Positions 31,113-42,348 of a DNA stretch of 64,000 nt are shown here, piece by piece. The notes beneath the pieces are model-generated. The model saw only the letters and a list, made by a program, of their open reading frames with translations, was not told the origin of the DNA and searched no databases. Origin of the DNA: Ascaphus truei. Its lineage: Eukaryota; Chordata; Amphibia; Anura; Ascaphidae. The stretch is from positions 141,724,563-141,788,562 of the forward strand of contig CM071570.1 in NCBI GenBank assembly GCA_036426205.1, given 5' to 3'. Made by a program: the position numbers and the translations under genes. Every line of letters begins with the position of its first letter. Positions within the stretch are counted from its first letter, which is position 1.

Positions 31113-32100
31113 CGGCTCACACTGCTTTCCTACTGCGGTGATGTGGATTGGATTGCTGCTGATCCACGCCAGCTGAAGACACTTCCGATGCTGCCACCGC
31201 CACAGGACCACTGCTGCTGTTCCTAGATGTTGTCCATCGCTGGCTGAAAGGTAAGTAATAAGATTATTTTCAGCTACCCTGACATTACCCGATGCCTGGT
31301 ATTACCCGGCGCCGGGCCCACTTCTCAGTGGCCGTGTCCGGGTAATGTCCGGGTAGCTGGAAATGTGCCGGGTAACGCCAGGTACCGGGTAATTCCGAGT
31401 AATCGGTAACCCACTACTCCAGACTGAACAGTCCATGGAAAGTCCATGGAAACTCCCTCCAGCTATGTGAGGAGTATAGACAAGTATGTAGAAGCCAAGT
31501 TCAGTTTTCCCCAGCAAGCTGCTCAGTTTAACTCACAATGACTGCAGCAGCACCCCAAGTGGGGAAAAAAAGACTTTGAAAGACTTTCTGTTGTTCCTGC
31601 AGCGGGCTGTGCCTGCCATCCTGCAGTGATTGCTGTACTGTTTCAGCAGTGCCCTGCACCCTACAGAGGTCATCATCCCCAGTGGTCACCAACCCCAGAG
31701 GTCGTCATCCACATGTGCACCAACTACATACCAGCCTGACCAGTTTGTGAGTACCACCCCCATCATTAGTCAGAGATAGTTAGGTGGACCCTGACCATGT
31801 GGTGCTGACTATTACACCCTCTATACTAAGAGCTCTAATGAAACGGACTGGGTTGGGACAAGGAACCTTGGTAGCAGGTGCGGTGTAAAATGTATTGTTT
31901 ATTTGTTTTGTTCCCTATTTTCCAGTAAAAAAAATCATGGGTATTCATGTTTGGTGTACATTACTTTTGTAAGGGAATTATGTATATGTACATGTGTATG
32001 AATGTCACAGATTGTCCACGGAGGTACCAGTGCAGATCTCATTATCTATTGCTTTCAAGCTCCAAAACCCCGCTGTTATTGTACTGGTCCCCTCAGGTAA

Positions 32101-34320
32101 ATTCATCAGGACACAACCATATTCTACGTTGGGGTGAAATCCCCTGGAGGCACTACACCCCAAGTATCCTTTTCTTTCCCGATAAGGAGCTCAGGTCGCT
32201 CACCTCCCTCAGTTTCCCAAGGGAGAAGCTAGCACCAAGTTAGTACCAATCTCTTAGATTACGATTCACACCAAATCTAAAAACCCTGTCCATTTTTTCT
32301 GAAGGCGCTGCTGAGATTACTTGAGGGTCCCACATAACCATGAACAATGGAGACACAGTACCTCATTAACTGGGTCACGTCTGATGGTTACCTCCTTGTC
32401 AGATGCCTGTAGTAGGAATCATTTCCCCCCTCCCCCCCCCAGAATTCTCCCGAATGAGTTGGCTCAAAAATTAGTGAGTTTAGATGGAAACACCGGGCAG
32501 ATAACATAGAGAGGACGGTACATCAACGCCCCAGCCATGGTCTGGAATGCTGTATGTACTACGGAAAATGACTTGCGCAATGTAAATTTGCCCACTCAGG
32601 TCGACACTGGTGCTACAGGAGCGTGGACTCTGCAGGCCCTAGAGAACCTGCCACAACATAGGGCCAACCCCGTTATAGCCCCCCTGGACACTGGCGAGCG
32701 TGCCAATGCTAATGAATAAGCCATAGGATCTATATTGCAACCTCAAGATGACAATAGATACCAGAGACTACATTTGTTTTCTGCAACATGACCCCTCCCT
32801 GCAGGGGAAGACGACTATGAAAACTAGGTTGACCATGCCACCCAGATGACTCAAGAGTGGTCAGTGTCTGATGTGGTTACAAGAAAATGTATCTCTGAAA
32901 GTTTGACAGGATCCGCATTAGACGTGGTGCTGGCCCTAAATACTAGTCATCATTTGGCTACAGCCCAAGAATACTTTGCTGCCCTGGACTCTATGTTTTG
33001 AACTACAGAAACTGGAAAAGATCTACTGTATCAAGTCAGGAACTCTAGACAGAACAAAGGAGAAAAATTGTCAGAGTAACTGCAGCACAGGTACACAAAA
33101 GGTAGTCATAAAAGGAGGACTAGCCCCTGCTTAGGTAGCCAAAGCTAGTATCACCCAACTTTTGAGAGAAGCCATGCACCCAGAGCTGGCTCAGACTCCA
33201 TGATAAAGTCAGTGACCCCCCCCCCCCCCACAAAGGTCATCCTTATGCGGTCCATAAGGGAGAATAAAGATCTTTACCCATACCAGGATGTGCCTGTCAT
33301 GTCTCGCTCCCTACTACCTTCGGGATCAAGTCAATAGCAGAGATGTTCTATTAAGAGATGGAGACAGTACATAAGAGACTTGATGCATTAAACACAAGGA
33401 CCTCTGGCCCTCATTCGCCTGATCGGGGATGAGGCAGTACCCCACCCAACCATTAATGAGTGGCTAAGATGTACCGGAGAGGATAGGAAGGTCAAGAGTA
33501 CAGACCCCCGAGTAGGGACTGGCCTCCGCCAGAAACTAGGTTCTGCTTCTGTTGTGGTGAAGATGGACACATGATGCTGACAACCCAATCAACCCACTGA
33601 GGGTGGAAGAAAGGTTCCACAGCCTCTACCAGTCCCAGATGCTGGGAAACAACTGAGAGGTTCAGGAGGGGAGTGACCCCAACCTCTGAGATCTCAGAGT
33701 GTCACAAGCAACCCCACCAGGAAAGATGCTGCCAGGTCTGCAGTCACCAAGTCACTTGTCCCTGGCTCGATTGGACCCAGGATGGAGGAATTACTGCTGT
33801 TTGGAGTAGGGAACACTCAACTCAGTACTAAGGCTAAATTCAATTCCACCTACGGTTCCCCAAAGAGGTTGTAGTTGTGGAAAAAGAATTTGATACATTG
33901 GCACTAGTCTGTGCCAGGAAGAATGATGATTATGTATTTCCCTGTCTGATAGAGACAAACGCTGCCATGTGTAGAATGCTGGCAAGTCTGTGCCAGAACA
34001 TGGCAGGGTCTAGATATGTAGAGAGCCTTCGGATGCACTCCATATATCACAGGCTTACCTGAGGAAGGAGAAGGCAGGACAGGCTCCTATGGAAAACTCA
34101 GCGAGGGATATCACCTTGCTCAGAAATCGAACTGTAACCATTCCCGTTCAAAACTGTCATCTGGTCCAGGGAACATCCCATATTCAGAATGGGGTACAAC
34201 ACCAAGAAGTGCTGGTTAAGGCCCCAGAGCTAGATACTCTCCCAGGAGGAATACTTATGAAGAGACTGGTAGTAAAGACTAAAGACCTCACAAGGAGCAA
34301 AGTCCTCCCGTGATAAGATT
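32101..34320 (+). pseudogene. Retroelement Gag (PNMA-like) and protease-region remnant
   Basis: Scattered frames between 32450 and 33600 give QEYFAALDSMF-like, KGGLAPAxVAKASITQLLREAM, PPPTKVILMRSIREN and then CFCCGEDGHM (zinc knuckle, 33540-33570). That order is the Gag signature shared by PNMA genes and their gypsy relatives. At 33870-34060 YVFPCLIETNAAMCRMLASL resembles the following pol start. There are stops in all frames. Direct repeats lie on both sides. Confidence 0.55.
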
Positions 34321-35211
34321 TTGAAGGAGGTGCACAATCAGTTGACAGCTCGTGTACCATGGTTAATGTGTTGGGTCTTACAAAAGCTGAGGAACACCTA
34401 GACGGTATAAAATAAATGGTCTAAAGATGGTGTTAAATGTCCTTAAATTCGCTTTTTCTATAGACTGACGTCAGCATAACAGAATTCAGCATTCTTGTCG
34501 TTTGCACACAAAAACAAAACGTTTATTTTGAAAATAATTACTTACATACAAAAATTTGTAAGAATGACGATGTTTCAAATAGATTGATATTCTTAAGAAC
34601 AGTGGCACATAGTAAACTTCTTTCTCCTCTTCATGATATCATCACTCTGGCCTGGTCTTTCTTCCTCTGGCCTATCTTCTCTCCATCCTTCCTTCCTAAA
34701 GCTTACTAAGCTCACTGTTGTATTTATACAGATAATATTCCTTGAATCAGCTCTCTTAATATATATTTCTATTCCAAATTAGGTCCTGCAGTTTCAAACT
34801 ATGATCGAATAAGAAACAGCACACGTATTCTAAATATAGAATACCAAATACAGTAAGGACTGGAAGAGTCTCAGAGCTTTTGTCACAGCCTCTACTCTCA
34901 GCTAAAGTCACAGTTGTCAATAGTCACTCAGTGTCAAACCTAAACAGAGTTTCTGCCTACTCTGACCTTTTAGGACAGCTGCACCGTCAAAATAACTCTT
35001 TAACCGAAAATACAATCAGATATAATATATTGCTATGAAGGAAAGTCCAGACTATTATACTGTATACTTTAACATTCTGCCTTTGATAATAGATTCATTC
35101 ATTACAATATAATTATTGCTAAATTGGATTTCTTACAGATGGCTATTGCTTAGTAGGTGTGACCACATCCTACAAATGTTAGGTACAGTATTAAACTATA
35201 CTGTAATGTTT
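34321..35211. other. No gene seen
   Basis: Non-coding, AT-rich, probably more LTR or UTR sequence of the element on its left, or a separate decayed LTR. It ends at GTTT (35208-35211), the target site of the Gmr1-like gypsy. Confidence 0.4.
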
Positions 35212-35837
35212 TGTGACAAATGGCTTACTCCGGGGCTCCGCCATCTGTCCGGGACTGCTAGAACACAGTCTTTTAGGGTAGGTTAAATGATGAGGCGTAA
35301 CGTGCTGTTCCTTTAAACAGGCTACTGCCTGGTTTATTCAGTCCCAGGCACTGAGACTGCCACACTGAATACAAAAGAAAAACATAAGCAAAACAAAACC
35401 CTGCTCATCTGAGCAATAACTTAACTGAGGTTCACCCTAACTGGGGTTGGGGTGGCTTGCCTGCTTCCAACAAACAAACATAAGGAACTTTGCAATTTGA
35501 GAAAAGAACAGAATGATTTAACCTGTTTGGGGAGAGGCTTTTCCCCTCTCTGCTTTCAGCAGCCTTCCTGCCTCCAATCTCTTGGGGAGAGGGCAGAGGA
35601 ACCAGGAAATCAGCCTTAAATACCTGATTTCTATCTAGCAGGACAGGTGACAGAAATCAGGCAGCAGACAAACTCTGGTCTGGATCCCTCATCCCTCAGT
35701 TTCAGCACTTGCCAAACTGTGGGATGGAGTGCATGCATTCTGAGGCTGCACTTTCCAGCCTAAACAGGATAGAAGCTGTTCAGTATCCTGGGAGCCCTAT
35801 ATATGGAATTTATTACCATCCCCTGGTTTCTGTCACA
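35212..35837 (-). repeat. 3' LTR of the Gmr1-like element
   Basis: 626 bp, TGTGACA...TGTCACA, about 95% alike to the right LTR by eye. It has an extra block of about 85 bp near 35525-35625 (GGGGAGAGGCTTTTCCCCTC). Confidence 0.92.
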
Positions 35838-35852
35838 TATCCTCCCCCCCAG
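35838..35852 (-). other. Polypurine tract of the Gmr1-like element
   Basis: The minus strand reads GGGGGGGGAGGATA directly before the 3' LTR. Confidence 0.8.
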
Positions 35853-37228
35853 CTCAGACCTCGAGGGATGAGCGACCATGGATATTAGGGAGTGCATCCT
35901 TGACAACCCGTCAGCATTGCCATGTTTGTGCCCTGACCTGTTCTTCACAGAAAATTTAAAGAGTTGTAGGCTTAGGAACCACCTGATCACTCTAGCATTC
36001 TTCTCTCTGTTTTGATACATCCAGGTGAGGGGTGCATGATCTGTGACCAACCGGAATTTTCTCCCCAACAGATAGTATTTGAGCGTCTCTACAGCCCACT
36101 TTATTGCGAGACACTCTTTCTCGACTATGTAGTAATTTTTCTCCTGGGGTTTTAGTTTCCTACTTAAATAAAGGATGGGGTGCTCCTCACCTTGAGACTC
36201 CTGGGAGAGTACAGACCCCAGCCCTACCTCAGATGCGTCGGTTTGGACTAAAAACTCTTTAGAGAAGTCAGGTGTGACCAACACTGGTTGGGCACAGAGA
36301 GCTTCTTTCAGGCTTCTAAAGGCCTGTTCGGTTTCGGGGGACCACTTTACCATTAGCGGCCCTCTTGCTTTTGTGAGGTCGGTTAGTGGGGTTGCCTTAG
36401 TTGCAAAATTGGGAATAAACCTTCTATAGTCGCCAATTAATCCCAAAAAGGTCCTTACTTATTTTTTTGTAACTGGCCTTGGCCAATTTTGTATCGCCTC
36501 TACTTTGAGTGTTTGGGGTTTGAGTAAACCTCTGCCAATAGAATACCCCAGATACTTGGCCTACTCCAGACCAATAGTGCATTTAGCGGGGTAAGCAGTT
36601 AGTCCAGCAGACCGAACTGCGTCAAGCACAGCTTGGTCCTTTGTAAGGTGGGATTGCCAATCTTCACAATGGATTACCACATCATCCAGGTAGGCGGCAG
36701 CATACCGAGCATGTGGCTTTAAAATTTTAGCCATCATTCTTTGGAATGTGGCGGGAGCTCCATGTAAGCCAAAAGGCAGCACCCTATACTGAAAGAGGCC
36801 GTCTGGGGTTGAGAAGGCTGTCTTTTTTTTTGCCCTTTCTGTGAGGGGAACCTGCCAGTACCCTTTTGTTAGGTCTAGGGTCATGAGATATCGGGCTTTC
36901 CCAGTCTCTCTACCAGTTCATCAACCCTGGGCATAGGATAAGTATCACATTTTGACACAGCGTTTAGTTTACGGTAGTCATTGCAAAACCTTGTTGTACC
37001 GTCTGGTTTTGGGACTAAAACTATAGGGCTGTTCCACCCACTTTGGGATTCCTCAATTACACCTAGTTTTAGCATTTTTATAACCTCTAAACGTATAGCC
37101 TCTCTTTTGGCCTCTGGGATTCGGTACGGTTTAAGGTTAACTTGGACCCCCGGTTCAGAGACTAGGTCATGTTCAATTACCCTAGTGCTACCTGGCTTTG
37201 TAGAGAAGACTTCTTTGTTTCTTCTCAC
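35853..37228 (-). pseudogene. Gmr1-like reverse transcriptase and RNase H
   Basis: 37228-36881 holds LKPYRIPEAKREAIRLEV and NDYRKLNAVSKCDTYPMPRV. A frame change near 36884 leads to LDLTKGYWQVPL, PFGLHGAPATFQRMM and YLDDVVIHCED (catalytic pair intact). Two stops follow, then 36446-35900 gives FLVQTDASEVGLGSVLSQ, CLAIKWAVETLKYYLLGR and VTDHAPLTWM (RNase H). The domain follows the integrase, not the protease. Confidence 0.92.
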
Positions 37229-38535
37229 TAGGTTCTGGACCTCTCATTTCTGATGAATGGACAGGGTTTCAGCTATGCTAACCTCTGGGTCAGTTTCTCG
37301 ATTCTCTGACGGACCTGGGGGTACTAGGGTTAATAAGACCTCTCTATCTTTCCAGGGCTTAAGTAGGTCTACATGGTAAATTTGCTCAGATTTCCTCCTA
37401 CCTGGCTGTCTCACCTTTTAATTTACTTCTCCCACTCTTTTCAAGACCTCATATGGCCCATGCCACTTTGCAAGAAATTTACTCTCTACGGTGGGAACCA
37501 GAACTAGCACCCTAGCGCCTGGATAAAAAATTCTGACCCTAGCACCCTTATTTTACATATTCCTCTGTGCCCTTGAGCTTTTTCCATGTATTCCCTCACT
37601 ATAGGTACGACCATAGCTTTGCGGTCCTGCATCTGGGCAACATGTTCTATTACACTTCTGTATGGGGTAACCTCGTGTTCCCAAGTCTCTTTGGCTATAT
37701 CCAGTAAGCCCCTTGGGTGTCGGCCATACAATAGTTCAAACGGGGAGAAGCCTGTGGATGATTGGGGAACCTCCCTAATGGCAAATAACAGGTATGGTAA
37801 CAAAGAATCCCAGTTTTTCCCATCCTTATCGACCGCCCGGCGTAACATGCTTTTTAAGGTTTTATTGAATCGTTCCACTAAACCATCTGTTTGTGGATGG
37901 TAGACTGAGGTTCTGAGATGCTTGATTTGTAGGAGTTTACATAACTCTTTTGTTTCTTGGGACATAAATGGTGTTCCCTGGTCCGTTAAGATCGCTTTAG
38001 GAATTCCGACCCGGGTAAACAGGACTATTAACTCTTTTGCTATGTTTTTAGCAGAGGTGCTACGTAGGGGAATTGCCTCCGGATATCGGGTGGCATAATC
38101 TAATATTACCAATATATGCTGATGTCCCCTAGCAGACTTTATTAGGGGTCCTAGTACATCCATAGCAATCCGGTCAAATGGTACATATATTATGGGAAGG
38201 GGTATCAATGGGCTACAATATGCTTTGAACGGGGCGGTAATCTGACATTCTGGACATGAGGAGCAATAATTTGTAATTTCTGCCAGAACCCCAGGCCAAT
38301 AGAAGCTTCGGAGAAGCTTTTCTTTTGTCTTTTCCACCCCTAAGTGTCCCCCCAATGGGTGACTATGTGCGAGGTGTAATACTACATTATGGAATGTCCG
38401 TGGCACCAACAATTGTTTAGTTATAATGGATTTCCTCCTATCAACCTGATATACTAGGTCATTTTCTACCTCGAAGTAGGGGTAGGCAAGTGACCTATCT
38501 GGTTGGCCAGGAGTACTATTCTGGTCCCGTATATC
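37229..38535 (-). pseudogene. Gmr1-like integrase
   Basis: HLAHSHPLGGHLG and CSSCPECQI form the HHCC domain. The core has AMDVLGPL, LTDQGTPF and LVERFNKTL (D, D, E all present), then STGFSPFELLYGRHPRG. The C-terminal region loses frame near 37560 and drifts towards the reverse transcriptase. Confidence 0.92.
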
Positions 38536-39947
38536 CCCCTTGCTTCCGCTAATGTGGGATCTTCCCACTGGGCCTTCTTAAAACTTCCAGGACTGACCTC
38601 TAGGTCAGCGAAGGTCTTACCCTGTTCTGGGGTGGTAAGCGCCTGTTCAACCTCTTGATTTGGGGTATTCCCTACCAAGGTGGCCATGGGAAAGGGAATT
38701 TTACAGCACTCTTCCTCTTTCCCCTTTTTATTTGGGCCCTCGTCAACCTCCATTTCTGAAAAAGGGAAAAGATTTGTTTCTTCTGTTACTTCTTTATGGT
38801 CTGTTATTGAACTCTGGGCGCTATTCTGAGAGGAGGACCACATTTTTAGAAAATGGGGAAAGTCGGTCCCTATTAACACATCGTGTGCCAGTTTGGGTAC
38901 TATACCCACTTTGAAATCTAAAGAACCAAACTCTGTTTCAATAAGAACATCAACAGTGGAATATTCATGATTATCCCCATGTATACAACAAATTGCCACT
39001 CTTTGTGAACTGTTTACCTGTTTTTCCCCAATGGGCAACAGGTATTCGGACACTAGTGTAACCATACTCCCAGAGTCAAGTAGTGCCCGAACCCTCTTAC
39101 CATTTACCTTTTCAAATGCCAAGAGATGGTTATTCAAGGGGTCCTCTGGGCTAGGGCCCATACATTGAGACCACAACGAATAAGGTTCAACGCTGTTGCA
39201 TTGCATTGGTTCAGTATTTAGTGGGAAGACTTTCGCGGTGTGGCCCCTCTCATAACAATTTACACATTTAGGTACATAGTCTGTGTCCCACTTAGAGCCC
39301 TTTTTCGGCTCTCCATGTTGGCTGTTGCCCTTAGTATGCGAGCCACTGTTGCTGGTGCTGTGTGAAGGCGGTCGCCGCTCTTCAGCCCCCCTTAACCCTG
39401 GTACCCTTTTACCGTCTCTGGAAGAGTCCTGGAACTTTGGGTAATGGGGATGCTCCATGACTGTGGGTTGCAGGTGATCTTCTGCTGCATTGTACCTTTC
39501 TACGAGGGCCACCAGCTCATCTGCATTGTGGGGGTCACTCTGACTGACCCAACGGCGTAGGGCAGAGGGAAGTTTCCTCAAGAACTGGTCCATGACCAAC
39601 CGTTCCACGATGTGGCTTGCTGAGTTGATCTCCGGTTGTAGCCACTTCCGGGCGAGGTGGATGAGATCATACATCTGAAATCGGGTGGCTTTATCCAACG
39701 TGAAGGACCATGAGTGGAACCTTTTGGGCGTGACAGCCATGGTTACGCCGAGGCGGGCGAGGATCTCGAACTTCAAATTTGCATAGACGTTAGCTTCGGC
39801 TGGCTCTAGATCAAAGTAAGCCTTCTGGGGTTCGCCGCTTAAGAAGGGTGCGATTAGACTGGCCCACTCAGCTTCTGGCCAACCCTCTCTCTGTGCCATG
39901 CGTTCAAAAGTGAGAAGATAGGTTTCAACATCATCCGAGGGCCCCAT
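38530..39947 (-). pseudogene. Gmr1-like Gag with SCAN-like domain, zinc knuckle and protease
   Basis: The frame begins MGPSDDVETYLLTFERMA. Residues about 60-145 (FHSWSF, DLIHLARKWLQPE, VERLVMDQFLRKLPSALRRWV, ADELVALVERY) closely follow the vertebrate SCAN domain, which is thought to derive from a Gmr1-like capsid. A CVNCYERGH knuckle and a protease with LLDSGSMVTLV and VLIGTDF follow. A 1-nt shift in a run of five Gs (about 38532-38536) separates it from the integrase. Confidence 0.9.
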
Positions 39948-40367
39948 CTTCTGAAGCTAGTGGCTTGCCCTGGTCATTTTCGGGACTGGGGCTGCCTCTA
40001 CCAGTGGAGTCTTAATGATACAGTAGCCTCTCTCAGGACCTCGAGTTCCTGCTGTACAACCTGGGCAAACCGTTGTTGCTCCTCTCTCAGCAAGCGGTTG
40101 TCTCTTGCTGGGTTGCATTCGCGTTTTGCAGGGCTGCATTCGTCTGTTGCTGGGTTGCATTAGTCTCTTGCTGGGCTATTAGCAGCTGTTGATGGGTTGC
40201 ATTCGCCTGTTTCTGGGTTGCATTGCCTCTTGCAGGGCTGCATTCGTCTCTTTCGGGGCAGCGACATTGCGTACCAACGCACTCACCACGTCTTTCATCT
40301 TGTTTGGAAAAAAAACCTTTTTTTTTTTTTTTTAAAGTTCTTTTACCTGCAGACCTTTTAGTGTTCT
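39948..40367 (-). pseudogene. Gag N-terminus with Gln/Asn-rich repeats
   Basis: Repeats encoding NATQQ-type units (DNA unit about CTGGGTTGCATTCG) run from 40115 to 40255. They suggest a coiled, Gln-rich N-terminal segment of Gag. Frame changes split it from the main Gag frame. A T-run lies at 40317-40333. Confidence 0.6.
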
Positions 40368-40384
40368 GCCCACATTCTCCACCA
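40368..40384 (-). other. Primer-binding site of the Gmr1-like element
   Basis: TGGTGGAGAATGTGGGC on the minus strand, 2 nt inside the 5' LTR. The TGG start fits pairing to the CCA end of a tRNA. I cannot assign the tRNA. Confidence 0.65.
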
Positions 40385-40386
40385 TA

Positions 40387-40930
40387 TGTGACAAACGGCT
40401 TACTCCGGGGCTCCGCCGTCTGTCCGGGACTGCTAGAACACGGTCTTTTAGGGTAGGTTAAATGACGAGGCGTAACGTGCTGTTCCTTTAAACAGGCTAC
40501 TGCCTGGTTTATTCAGTCCCAGGCACTGAGACTGCCACACTGAAATACAAAAGAAAAACATAAGCAAAACAAAACCCTGCTCATCTGAGCAATAACTTAG
40601 CTGAGGTTCAACCTGACTGGGGTTGGGGCAGCTTGCCCTCTTCCAACAAACAAACATAAGGAACTTTGCAATTTGAGAAAAGAACAGAATGCTTTAACCT
40701 GACCCCCCTTAAATACCTGATTTCTATCTAGCAGGACAGGTGACAGAAATCAGGCAGCAGACAAACTCTGGTCTGGATCACTCATCCCTCAGTTCCAGCA
40801 CTTGCCAAACTGTGGGATGGAGTGCATGCATTCTGAGGCTGCACTTTCCAGCCTAAACAGGATAAAAGCTGTTCAGTATCCTAGGGGCCCTATATATGGA
40901 ATTTATTACCATACCCTGGTTTCTGTCACA
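40387..40930 (-). repeat. 5' LTR of the Gmr1-like element
   Basis: 544 bp, TGTGACA...TGTCACA, followed by the GTTT duplication. It lacks the block noted in the other LTR. Confidence 0.92.
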
Positions 40931-40939
40931 GTTTTACAT

Positions 40940-41990
40940 ATGTTCCTTTCCTCTGGACAAGTGGAAGTTTCATTAGGGGAATATGTAAGTGCGTCCCCTT
41001 ACATTCCTGTTATTGTCCCTTTACCACCAGACATAACTGCAAGACATATTGTGTATGGAGATCCAGTTTCAGATTAAATTGTAATGAAAGGGTTAACTGG
41101 CGGGGGTTCATGAGGAGAAACACCCCCACCAGGTGAAACAATATGCATTGGCAACAAATAGCTACTCTCTCTGTGGCTTGGAGACATGATGTCAACACTG
41201 AAGTCAGTTAGTGTGCAGAGGTTTCTAGGGAAGCCACAGACATCTTTAGTTGGAGAAAGCTGTTTGCCAAGCAGCCTAAGAGAGTCTCCGAGAGACAGTA
41301 AAGCAGTTAGACAAACATCCTCTGAGAGCCCCCTGAGAGAAAGGAGAAGTATTATACCAACAGACTGAATAGTGCATGGAAACCCCTCCAGCTGGGTGAG
41401 GAGTATAGACAAGTATATATGAGCCAAGTTGCAGTTCTCCCCAGCAAGCTGTGCAGTTTGTCTCACACAGATTACAGCAGAATACCAGGTGGGGAAAAAG
41501 ACTTTCTGTTGTTTCTGTGATGGGCTGTGCCTGCCAGTCCACAGCGATAGCTACACTGAGCAGTGCCCTGCCCCCTACAGAGGTCATCATCCCCAGAGGT
41601 CGTCATCCACATGTGCACCAACTGTATACCAGCCTGACCAGTTTGTGAGTACCACCCCCCCTTAATTATCAAGGACAGTTAGGTGAACTCTGTGAATTAC
41701 ACCCTCTACACTAAGACCTCCGACAAAACGGACTTGGTTGGGATCAGGTTCCTTGGTAGGAGGTGGGATGCAAATTGTATTGTTTATTTGTTTGGTTCCC
41801 TATTTTCCAGTAAAAAAAACCCTGTCATGGTTATTCATGTTTGGTGTATATTGCTTCTGTAAGGGAATTGTGTATATGTCACACGGCACAGGTTGCCCCA
41901 CAGAGGTACCAGTGCAGGTCTCATTATCTATTGCTGTCTAGGCCCAAAACCCTGCTGTCACGGATCTCAGGTAAATTGGTCAGGATACAA
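40940..41990 (+). repeat. Right copy of the long direct repeat (LTR-like)
   Basis: Matches 29530-29835 and 31425-32100 in order and strand, without the hAT insertion. The Gmr1-like element adjoins its left end, so its 5' border is unclear. Confidence 0.65.
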
Positions 41991-42145
41991 TTGAAATGTT
42001 TAAAAAAAAGAATAGCAGAACTTGTTAAAACTTTATTGATGAAAATGCAGTGAACTTTTTTTTTGTGCCACTTACGAGTGTATAGAATCTAGGCCTAAGC
42101 TAGTTCAATAGATAAGGCATTGTTTGAAGGAGAGGAGACAGAGTT

Positions 42146-42260
42146 ATGGTAAATCGAGTACTGTACGCTCAGAGGGGGAAGGTGGCCAGTGGAGTTCCTC
42201 TGGGGTGTGTACTGGATCCCATGCTCTTTAATATCTTTATTAAGACCATTGCAAATGGCC
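42146..42260 (+). pseudogene. CR1/L2-type LINE reverse transcriptase scrap
   Basis: SGVPLGCVLDPMLFNIFI matches the GVPQGSVLGPLLFNIFI block of non-LTR reverse transcriptases. Too short to assign to a clade. Confidence 0.6.
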
Positions 42261-42348
42261 CGGAAAGAAGTATGTCATTATGCCAGGGCTGGGCAAAGAG
42301 GGGCCTGCACACTATTGCCGGATTAAGGTTTTGTAGGCCCTAGGCACT

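Larger units (their letters stand above)
30018..31416. mobile_element. hAT-type non-autonomous element with long inverted ends
   Basis: CTCCAGAC flanks both sides (30010-30017 and 31417-31424), an 8-bp duplication. Ends begin TAGTGTTGTACCGGGTA and TAGTGGGTTACCGATTA. About 200 bp further in, both sides share inverted blocks such as CATCTAGGAACAGCAGCAG and CATCGGAAGTGTCTTCAG. The interior holds a GT microsatellite, a perfect 87-bp inverted repeat and a 39-bp hairpin. No transposase. Confidence 0.78.
29530..32100 (+). repeat. Left copy of a long direct repeat (LTR-like), split by a hAT element
   Basis: 29530-29835 matches 40960-41365 (shared CAGACATAACTGCAAGAC, GAAACAATATGCATTGGCAA and GTAAAGCAGTTAGACAAAC). 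After the inserted element 31425-32100 matches 41375-41985 in the same order (GAGGAGTATAGACAAGTAT, CCCCAGCAAGCTG, TACCAGTGCAG). I read these as the LTRs, or an LTR and leader, of the retroelement with the PNMA-like Gag between them. The exact ends are not visible. Confidence 0.65.
35212..40930 (-). mobile_element. Gmr1-like gypsy element (integrase before reverse transcriptase)
   Basis: LTRs begin TGTGACA and end TGTCACA; GTTT is duplicated at 35208-35211 and 40931-40934. Reading from the right LTR the minus strand encodes Gag with a SCAN-like capsid domain, protease, integrase, then reverse transcriptase and RNase H. Gmr1-type elements are the known gypsy group with this copia-like order. 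Several frameshifts and stops make it inactive, though it is much less decayed than its surroundings. Confidence 0.92.

Noticed and set aside
40115..40260. CRISPR-like short repeats (CTGGGTTGCATTCG)
   Set aside because: They are in-frame coding repeats of a retrotransposon Gag; spacing is irregular and the genome is eukaryotic.
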